8,235 nt of DNA from an uncultured Clostridia bacterium (GTDB taxonomy: Bacteria; Bacillota; Clostridia; Christensenellales; UBA1242). The notes under the pieces are model-generated. The model saw only the letters and a list, made by a program, of their open reading frames with translations. It was not told the DNA's origin and did not search any database. The DNA is taken from assembly GCA_934771675.1 (NCBI GenBank), contig CAKVMF010000039.1, forward strand, positions 1-8,235. Direction: 5' to 3'. Of this stretch, positions 1 through 4,780 are shown piece by piece; the stretch's first letter is position 1, and each line of letters starts with the position of its first letter. The translations under genes were made by a program, and so were the position numbers.

Positions 1-1743
1 TATTATTGGTGTAGATGTCCGTTTCATGGTGAAAAAACCCCTTCACTCTGTATAAATGATATCGATGGAATGTTTTATTGCTATGGCTGTCACGTTGGCG
101 GTGATGTTATCAAATTTGTTATGCAAATTGAATCTCAATCATTTCCAGAAGCAGTTAAAACACTTGCAGGTTGGGCAAATATGGAAGTTCCTGAAAGTTT
201 TGAAAATTCAGGAAATGGAACAGATATTGCTGTTGCAAAAAAACGTAAAGACCGACTTGTTAAGCTTATGAAGGAGGCTGCCAAACATTATCATGACAAT
301 TTGGACAAGCCGAATGCAAAGCCAGCTCATGAGTATATGGAAAAAAGGCAGTTATCAACTCCAATTGCAACAAGATTTGGAATTGGGTATGCGGATGGTT
401 ACAATGATTTGCCAGACTACTTGAAATCTCTTGGTTACTCAACTGAAGAAATGCTTGCAGTTGGTGTTGTTAAGGAAAAAGATGGCAGAGTTTATGACCC
501 TATTGCAAATCGTTTGGTTTTTCCAATTATTGATATTTACGGGAATGTTATTGCGTTTGGTGGTAGAACTCTTGAAGCCCATCCAAATTTTGCAAAATAT
601 CTAAACACGGCAGAAACAGAGCTTTTCAATAAACGTAACACACTTTATGCTATCAATTATTTGAAAAAACAAAGACAACTTGGGCCAATTCCTTTTGTTA
701 TTGTGGTTGAAGGGTATATGGATACGATATCTCTTCACAAAGCTGGATTCACTATGGCTGTTGCTAGTATGGGAACGGCGTTAACTCAAAGCCAAGCAAA
801 AATGATAAAACGTTTTGCTGACAAGGTTTATATTTGTTATGACGGCGATTCTGCTGGGCAAAATGCAACGCTCCGTGGTCTTGATATTTTAAAAGAAAAC
901 GGACTGGATGTTATGGTTGTTCAGTTACCAGACAAATTTGATCCTGACGATGTTATCAAAACCTACGGCAGAGAAGGTTATCAAAAGATTTTGAATGAAG
1001 CTTTGCCACTTGTTGAGTTTAAACTTAAATATCTCAAAACAAAATATGATTTAAATTCGGTTGATGGAAGAGTTAAGTATTTAAACGAGGCGATTGAAGT
1101 TTTGGCGGGACTGTCAAGTCCGGTTGAAAGAGAACTTTACTCGCCAATGGTCAGTGAAATTGCTGCGACAAACATTGATTTTATCAAGCGAGAAGTTGCA
1201 AAAAAGATGGAAGGAAAATCTGTTTTGAGCGAAATTGAAAGCAGTTTCAATCGTGTTCAAAAAGTTGTTCCAAAAGATGATGATGGTGAGATTGAAAGCG
1301 TAAATCCTGTTGTTGTTAAAGCTGAAAAATACGTGCTTTGTGCACTTATACACAAAAAGCCTTATGCGTTTTTCAAAACGGATGTAACTTATCTGTTTTC
1401 AGGCAGACGGCGTGAAATTTACAAACTTATTTGTGATGCTGTTGCAAAAGATGCTGGTGCGGATTTGGTTCAAGAACTTTATAATGATTATGCCGATGAT
1501 GCTCAGTCAACAATTGTTGATATAATCAATTACAACGCTGAATCTGCTGAAGATGAGCAAAATGAAGGAAAGTATTACAAAGATTGTTTGTGGATAATTT
1601 ACAAAAATTATCTTGAAACTAAAATGAAAGAGCTTAATGACGAGTATTCTTATCAGGTTGATGATTTAAAGAAAAAGGAAATTGCCGAAAAAATTAAGGG
1701 CATTTCATTAAAATTAAAAGAAAGAAAGGTGGATGAATTATGA
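1..1743 (+). CDS. dnaG: DNA primase DnaG, 5'-truncated by window edge
   Basis: DnaG makes the short RNA primers for Okazaki fragments and works with the replicative helicase at the fork. The frame is open from base 1, so the gene begins before the window; by comparison with the B. subtilis protein about 34 residues are missing, and 580 are present. Counting from the first codon, the CHC2 zinc finger is visible as CPFH (C6, H9) and CYGC (C27, C30). The primase core follows, with RLVFPIID near 171 and KYLNTAET near 199. The Toprim domain holds EGYMD (E237), DGD (D281, D283) and the FDPDD segment (313-317), which are the metal-binding acidic residues. Residues from about 435 to 580 are the less conserved C-terminal helicase-interaction domain. 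All catalytic residues are intact. Two extra cysteines (C4, C17) flank the zinc ligands. The stop overlaps the rpoD start (ATGA). Only the true start is unseen. Confidence 0.98.
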   Translation, partial: YYWCRCPFHGEKTPSLCINDIDGMFYCYGCHVGGDVIKFVMQIESQSFPEAVKTLAGWANMEVPESFENSGNGTDIAVAKKRKDRLVKLMKEAAKHYHDNLDKPNAKPAHEYMEKRQLSTPIATRFGIGYADGYNDLPDYLKSLGYSTEEMLAVGVVKEKDGRVYDPIANRLVFPIIDIYGNVIAFGGRTLEAHPNFAKYLNTAETELFNKRNTLYAINYLKKQRQLGPIPFVIVVEGYMDTISLHKAGFTMAVASMGTALTQSQAKMIKRFADKVYICYDGDSAGQNATLRGLDILKENGLDVMVVQLPDKFDPDDVIKTYGREGYQKILNEALPLVEFKLKYLKTKYDLNSVDGRVKYLNEAIEVLAGLSSPVERELYSPMVSEIAATNIDFIKREVAKKMEGKSVLSEIESSFNRVQKVVPKDDDGEIESVNPVVVKAEKYVLCALIHKKPYAFFKTDVTYLFSGRRREIYKLICDAVAKDAGADLVQELYNDYADDAQSTIVDIINYNAESAEDEQNEGKYYKDCLWIIYKNYLETKMKELNDEYSYQVDDLKKKEIAEKIKGISLKLKERKVDEL

Positions 1744-2807
1744 ACAGAAAAGAGAAGATAGATCTTGAAGTTGAAAAAATGATTGAAATCGGAAAAAAGA
1801 AAGGTGAGATTTCAATGGATACAGTAACTGAAAGGTTTGCAACACTTAATCCAGAAGAAATTGATGAAGTTTTGAAAAAAATTACCGATTCTGGAATTAA
1901 GATAAACGAAGACGTTGAAGTTCCTGAAGATGATGAAGAAATGGAAAAATTGATGTCGCAAGTTTATGTTGATGACCCTGTAAAAATGTATCTTAAAGAT
2001 ATTGGAAAAGTTCCACTTTTGACTCAAGAGCAAGAAATTGAACTTGCAAAACGTATGGCTGAAGGCGATGAAGATGCAAAACGTCAACTTTCTGAATCAA
2101 ACCTTAGACTTGTTGTATCAATTGCTAAAAAATATGTTGGTAGGGGTATGCTCTTTTTGGATTTGATTCAAGAAGGAAACTTTGGTCTTATGAAAGCTGT
2201 TGAAAAGTTTGACTACACAAAAGGCTTCAAATTTTCTACATATTCAACATGGTGGATAAGACAAAGTATCACACGTGCAATTGCTGACCAAGCAAGAACA
2301 ATTCGTATTCCTGTTCATATGTTTGAAACAATAAACAAACAAAAAAAAGTTACTCGTGATTTGTTCCAAGAACTTGGAAGAGAACCAACGGTTGAAGAAA
2401 TTTCAAAACAAATGGGAATTCCTGTTGAAAAAGTTATTGAAATTCAAAAGATTTCACAAGACACAGTTTCACTTGACACTCCAGTTGGTGAAGAAGAAGA
2501 CTCAACACTTGGAACATTTATTCAAGATGAAAACGCTGTTTCGCCAGCTGATTCTGCATCTATTATGATGCTCAAAGAACAACTTATGGAAGTTTTGGCT
2601 ACACTTACGCCACGTGAACAAAAAGTTATCATGCTTCGTTATGGTATTGAAGATGGACACACAAGAACACTTGAAGATGTTGGTAAAGAATTTTCTGTTA
2701 CAAGGGAACGTATTCGTCAGATTGAAGCAAAAGCACTTAAAAAACTAAGAAATCCATCAAGAAGCAAAAAATTAAGAGATTATGTGGATGTTGATACAAC
2801 AAAATGA
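1740..2807 (+). CDS. rpoD: Primary (group 1) RNA polymerase sigma factor
   Basis: This is the housekeeping sigma factor (RpoD, also called SigA) that directs RNA polymerase to -10/-35 promoters. The product is 355 residues, close to B. subtilis SigA (371) and far shorter than E. coli sigma-70, as expected for Bacillota. A short, acidic N-terminal part (1-75) stands in for region 1.1. Region 1.2 starts at DPVKMYLKDIG (79-89). Region 2 spans about 115-195 with the core-binding LIQEGNFGL (142-150), the -10 recognition and melting segment FKFSTYSTWWIRQSITRAIA (163-182) and TIRIPVHM (187-194). Region 3 covers about 200-275. Region 4.2 carries the helix-turn-helix LEDVGKEFSVTRERIRQIEA (311-330). 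The start is supported by AAAGGTGG at 1725-1732, 7 bases ahead of the ATG, inside the 3' end of dnaG. The ATGA overlap with dnaG and another with trmK indicate one mRNA with coupled translation. The dnaG-rpoD pairing is the classic macromolecular-synthesis operon. Confidence 0.98.
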   Translation: MNRKEKIDLEVEKMIEIGKKKGEISMDTVTERFATLNPEEIDEVLKKITDSGIKINEDVEVPEDDEEMEKLMSQVYVDDPVKMYLKDIGKVPLLTQEQEIELAKRMAEGDEDAKRQLSESNLRLVVSIAKKYVGRGMLFLDLIQEGNFGLMKAVEKFDYTKGFKFSTYSTWWIRQSITRAIADQARTIRIPVHMFETINKQKKVTRDLFQELGREPTVEEISKQMGIPVEKVIEIQKISQDTVSLDTPVGEEEDSTLGTFIQDENAVSPADSASIMMLKEQLMEVLATLTPREQKVIMLRYGIEDGHTRTLEDVGKEFSVTRERIRQIEAKALKKLRNPSRSKKLRDYVDVDTTK

Positions 2808-3508
2808 AAACCATTAAACGAATAAAAAAACTTACTGAAGCAGTCGCTTTTGCATCGAAAAATTTTGATAGAAAAGTGACTGTTGCAGATATTGGAACAG
2901 ATCACGGATACCTTGCAGAAAGTTTGTCAAAGCAGAATTTTGTTGAAAAAATTGTGGCTACCGACATAAGTGAAAAGAGCCTTTCAAAACTTGAAAATCT
3001 TATTGAAAAAGAGTCGCTTAACAAGATTGAAACAAGGCTTGGAAATGGACTTGAACCAATAAAAAATGTAGATTTGACAGTTATTGCTGGGCTTGGTGGT
3101 TTTGAAATGATAACTATGTTAAACTCTCAAAATCAAGGCGAAAATGGCGGGCGTAAATGTGATATTTTTGTGCTTCAACCAACTCAAAATGTTGTTGAAC
3201 TCAGGCGTTTTTTGTCTAAAAAAAAGGTTGCTGTTTTGAGTGACAGGGTTATTGAAGATGCTGAAAGATTTTACCCAATAATCGTTGTTGATGTGTCAAA
3301 AAAATCAAAATTAAAACCATCTGTTTTTAATATTTGGCTGGGCAGAGATAATGTTACTTCAGATGCTGATTTTTACGCATTTTTGGTTAATCAAAGGGAG
3401 TTTTTGTTGTTTTTGAAAAATCTTCCAAAATTCAGAATTTTGAGAGATAAGGTTTTACGTGAAAAACTTAAATTGTTGCATTTGATTGAAAAATTGTTAA
3501 ATGTGTGA
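2804..3508 (+). CDS. trmK: tRNA (adenine(22)-N1)-methyltransferase TrmK
   Basis: TrmK uses S-adenosylmethionine to methylate N1 of adenine 22 in the D-loop region of bacterial tRNAs, in the cytoplasm. The 234-residue product has the Rossmann SAM-binding motif ADIGTDHGYL (28-37), the acidic strand-2 motif ATDIS (52-56), GNGLEPI (80-86), the family-specific AGLGG (95-99), LQPTQN (124-129) and EDAERFYPI (151-159). These occur in the order and spacing of the TrmK/YqfN family, and the length matches the usual ~230-240. The ATG lies within the rpoD stop (ATGA). No Shine-Dalgarno-like sequence is visible just upstream (2785-2803), so initiation probably depends on ribosomes terminating on rpoD. An unusual insert of polar, glycine-rich residues (about 107-119) sits between the AGLGG and LQPTQN motifs. 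The gene position after sigA matches many Bacillota. The family call is firm; the exact target base is inferred from the family. Confidence 0.93.
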   Translation: MKTIKRIKKLTEAVAFASKNFDRKVTVADIGTDHGYLAESLSKQNFVEKIVATDISEKSLSKLENLIEKESLNKIETRLGNGLEPIKNVDLTVIAGLGGFEMITMLNSQNQGENGGRKCDIFVLQPTQNVVELRRFLSKKKVAVLSDRVIEDAERFYPIIVVDVSKKSKLKPSVFNIWLGRDNVTSDADFYAFLVNQREFLLFLKNLPKFRILRDKVLREKLKLLHLIEKLLNV

Positions 3509-3521
3509 TATTATTAATTTT

Positions 3522-3528
3522 AGGAGAG
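3522..3528 (+). promoter_or_regulatory. Ribosome binding site that fixes the zinc-ribbon gene start
   Basis: AGGAGAG lies 14 bases after the trmK stop and a few bases before the ATG at 3532. It rules in that ATG over an in-frame GTG at 3505, which would overlap the trmK stop, would place the Shine-Dalgarno inside the coding sequence, and would add only nine hydrophobic residues unrelated to the family. Confidence 0.85.
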
Positions 3529-3531
3529 ATT

Positions 3532-4230
3532 ATGTTAGAAAAAATATTGGAATATCAAGAGATAGAATCAGAACTTGTTTCACAAGAAACAGAACTTGTG
3601 AAGTCAAAAGATAGGGAAAAAGCTGCTCAAATTCAACAGAATTTGAAAAATCAACATTCACGCTTGATTGCTCTTGAAGAACACGCAAAAAATGTTAATA
3701 AATCATATGAAAAAGCTACTGAAAAGTATAAAGAATATCTTGCAAAGCTTGATGATCTTGAAAATGAAGTGAAAAAGGCTGATCCTGAAAAGTCAGCTTT
3801 TTATGAAAAAGCACTTAAAGATTTTGTTTCAATTTCATCAACTCTTGAAAAAGAAATTGCTGATATTTACGCAGAAATTCAATCAATTAGCAAAGAGTAT
3901 GAAAACATCATCAAAAAGTCAAAAACTGATAGAGAAATTTTTGATAAATATAAGGCTTCATACAATAAATTTAAGGCTGAAAAAGAGCCAATTGTAAATA
4001 AACTCCGTGAGCAAATTGCTGCAAAAGAAAAGGAAATTGATCCAAAACTTTTTGAACTTTACACTCAAAAGCGCGATGGCAGATTGTTTCCAGTTTTTGT
4101 TGAGTTAAATGCAACAAAATGTGGTGGATGTAGAATGGAAATTTCTGCTTCAAAACTCGGTCAAATGAAAACAAACAAATATGGCATTATTGAGTGTGAA
4201 AATTGCGGAAGATTTATCTACAAAAAATAA
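3532..4230 (+). CDS. Coiled-coil / C4 zinc-ribbon protein, CT398/HP0958-like family
   Basis: The 232-residue product has a long, charged, heptad-like helical region (about 1-170, rich in Glu, Lys and Ala) expected to form an antiparallel coiled coil. A C-terminal zinc ribbon follows, with ligands C197, C200 (CGGC) and C222, C225 (CENC). This two-part architecture is that of the C4-type zinc-ribbon family that includes Chlamydia CT398 and Helicobacter HP0958 (FlgZ). In Helicobacter the protein acts in flagellar gene expression and as a sigma-54 chaperone; in Bacillota its role is essentially unknown. A nucleic-acid or RNA-polymerase-related role is only inference, from the zinc ribbon and from co-transcription with primase, sigma and a tRNA methylase. 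The start is ATG 3532, chosen for its AGGAG site. It is the last gene of the operon, followed 23 bases later by a strong terminator hairpin. A neighbouring nif3-type gene, often found between trmK and this gene, is missing. Confidence 0.9.
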   Translation: MLEKILEYQEIESELVSQETELVKSKDREKAAQIQQNLKNQHSRLIALEEHAKNVNKSYEKATEKYKEYLAKLDDLENEVKKADPEKSAFYEKALKDFVSISSTLEKEIADIYAEIQSISKEYENIIKKSKTDREIFDKYKASYNKFKAEKEPIVNKLREQIAAKEKEIDPKLFELYTQKRDGRLFPVFVELNATKCGGCRMEISASKLGQMKTNKYGIIECENCGRFIYKK

Positions 4231-4253
4231 TTCATAATGTGTTGATATTTTTG

Positions 4254-4282
4254 AAAGTGAGATTAGTGAATCTCACTTTTTT
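4254..4282 (+). terminator. Rho-independent terminator of the dnaG-rpoD-trmK operon
   Basis: A perfect 11-bp stem, AAAGTGAGATT (4254-4264) with AATCTCACTTT (4269-4279), encloses the loop AGTG. It runs into six T residues (4277-4282), followed by more T-rich sequence. It sits 23 bases after the zinc-ribbon stop, so it should end the operon transcript. Because the left arm begins with A residues the stem could also work weakly in the other direction, but no gene faces it. Confidence 0.92.
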
Positions 4283-4321
4283 ATTTGCTTTCTGTTTTGC
4301 TTATTTTGAGTAATATTTTAT

Positions 4322-4370
4322 GCGGCTGAGATTCTCACGTCGCATCTAGGATGCTCCTCAGAATGACATT
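4322..4370 (+). repeat. Short palindromic repeat, copy 1
   Basis: This copy begins GCGG and ends GACATT. It folds as an outer stem ATTCT (4331-4335) with AGAAT (4360-4364), an internal loop of CACGTC (4336-4341) against TCCTC (4355-4359), and an inner stem GCATC (4342-4346) with GATGC (4350-4354) closed by TAG. It aligns almost gap-free with 4501-4548: flanks and internal loop are the same, stems differ but remain paired. It resembles the small REP/MITE-like families common in intergenic DNA of Bacillota and many metagenomic genomes, with ends such as AGAATGACA; that family match is from memory. Confidence 0.8.
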
Positions 4371-4446
4371 TAAGTGGTTATTATCTTACTTGTCATCATA
4401 TTGCTAACGATAAACATTATTTAACAAAGTTTAATATAATTTGAGC

Positions 4447-4486
4447 ATGTCACCATGAGAAGTCCGTAAAGATGCTGTGGCAATCT
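4447..4486 (-). repeat. Degenerate reverse-strand copy of the palindromic repeat
   Basis: Read on the minus strand this segment runs from AGATTGCCAC to TCATGGTGACAT. That parallels the AGA...CTC(A/C)...CTCA...GACAT layout of the plus-strand copies. Its outer end on the plus strand, ATGTCACCATGAG (4447-4459), matches the reverse complement of 4535-4547 at 11 of 13 positions. The centre is diverged, with roughly half of positions matching, so this copy is older or belongs to a sister subfamily. Confidence 0.6.
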
Positions 4487-4547
4487 ATTCCTTGTGAAAG
4501 GCGGAAAAGACCCTCACGTCGTGCTTTCGCACTCCTCAGGGCGACAT
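4447..4547. mobile_element. MITE-like ~100-bp inverted-repeat element (tentative)
   Basis: The minus-strand copy at 4447-4486 and the plus-strand copy at 4508-4547 face each other across a ~20-base centre, making one long imperfect palindrome with 13-bp ends matching at 11 positions. The short sequence TTGA lies just outside each end when read inward (4441-4444 and the complement of 4548-4551), so short flanking duplication is possible but not clear. No transposase is present; any mobility would need one elsewhere in the genome. It could instead be two independent repeat insertions that happen to face each other. Confidence 0.5.
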
Positions 4548-4548
4548 T
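4501..4548 (+). repeat. Short palindromic repeat, copy 2
   Basis: This copy begins GCGG and ends GACATT. The outer stem is CCCT (4511-4514) with AGGG (4538-4541), the internal loop CACGTC (4515-4520) against TCCTC (4533-4537), and the inner stem GTGC (4521-4524) with GCAC (4529-4532) closed by TTTC. Compared with copy 1 both stems have changed on both sides, keeping pairing, while the internal-loop bases are identical. It also forms the right half of the larger inverted element 4447-4547. Confidence 0.8.
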
Positions 4549-4593
4549 CAAATATTTGTCGTTTGAGATAATATAATATTTTCCGCATGACTT

Positions 4594-4635
4594 GCGTAAA
4601 AATCGGCGGTCATAAAATTGGATTGTTATTTACGC
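4594..4635. repeat. 7-bp inverted repeat GCGTAAA / TTTACGC
   Basis: GCGTAAA at 4594-4600 is repeated inverted at 4629-4635 with 28 bases between. The spacing is wide for a terminator and there is no T-run after it. It could be paired binding half-sites or chance; the arms are short. Confidence 0.4.
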
Positions 4636-4645
4636 ATAACTATTG

Positions 4646-4706
4646 AATTTAAAGGCGATTGCAAGCGAAAAAGAGTTACAAAAATTGCCAAAATTCGCTT
4701 TAAATT
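4646..4706. repeat. Bulged inverted repeat abutting the downstream promoter
   Basis: AATTTAAA-G-GCGA (4646-4658, one G bulged) pairs with TCGC-TTTAAATT (4695-4706), giving 12 paired bases around a 36-base centre. An alternative inner pairing, GGCGATT (4654-4660) with AATTGCC (4683-4689), has a single G-T pair. The right arm ends 2 bases before the proposed -35 box of the surface-protein gene. A role as an operator or cruciform is possible; it lies upstream of the predicted transcript, so it is not a leader RNA structure unless an earlier promoter is used. Confidence 0.5.
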
Positions 4707-4708
4707 AT

Positions 4709-4737
4709 TTGTAAAAATATATTATATTTGGTATACT
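4709..4737 (+). promoter_or_regulatory. Sigma-A-type promoter of the BspA-like gene
   Basis: The -35 box is TTGTAA (4709-4714) and the -10 box TATACT (4732-4737), separated by exactly 17 bases. TG at 4729-4730 supplies an extended -10 element. Transcription would start near 4744, giving a leader of about 37 bases before the ATG at 4781. The spacer is very A+T-rich. Confidence 0.75.
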
Positions 4738-4767
4738 AAGTAATGTATATAAGTATCAAAATTTTGC

Positions 4768-4773
4768 AAAGGA
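4768..4773 (+). promoter_or_regulatory. Ribosome binding site of the BspA-like gene
   Basis: AAAGGA sits 7 bases ahead of the ATG at 4781. With the lysine-rich signal-like sequence that follows at once, it confirms this start codon. Confidence 0.8.
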
Positions 4774-4780
4774 AAATATT

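Larger units (their letters stand above)
4283..4780. other. Non-coding interval with repeats, inverted repeats and a promoter
   Basis: This ~500-base gap between the housekeeping operon and the surface-protein gene has no convincing reading frame on either strand and no tRNA or rRNA. It contains two direct copies and one inverted copy of a palindromic repeat (4322-4548), a 7-bp inverted repeat (4594-4635), a bulged inverted repeat (4646-4706), and the promoter and leader of the downstream gene (4709-4780). The stretch 4374-4446 is plain A+T-rich sequence in which nothing else was recognised. Confidence 0.8.

Noticed and set aside
1114..1353. Minus-strand open frame within dnaG
   Set aside because: It lies fully inside the conserved primase gene, has low-complexity Asn/Phe-rich composition and no recognisable domain; it is a shadow of the codon bias.
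3505..3531. In-frame GTG start for the zinc-ribbon protein, overlapping the trmK stop
   Set aside because: It would put the strong AGGAG site inside the gene and add nine non-conserved hydrophobic residues; ATG 3532 is correctly spaced.
4435..4440. TATAAT that could be a -10 box
   Set aside because: No -35-like hexamer at 16-18 bases upstream and no gene follows; expected by chance in A+T-rich DNA.
4322..4548. CRISPR array
   Set aside because: Only two direct copies, about 130 bases apart, differing in sequence, and no cas genes in view.
4572..4577. Second TATAAT in the intergenic region
   Set aside because: The nearest TTG-containing hexamer is only about 10 bases upstream; the promoter at 4709-4737 is much better placed and spaced.
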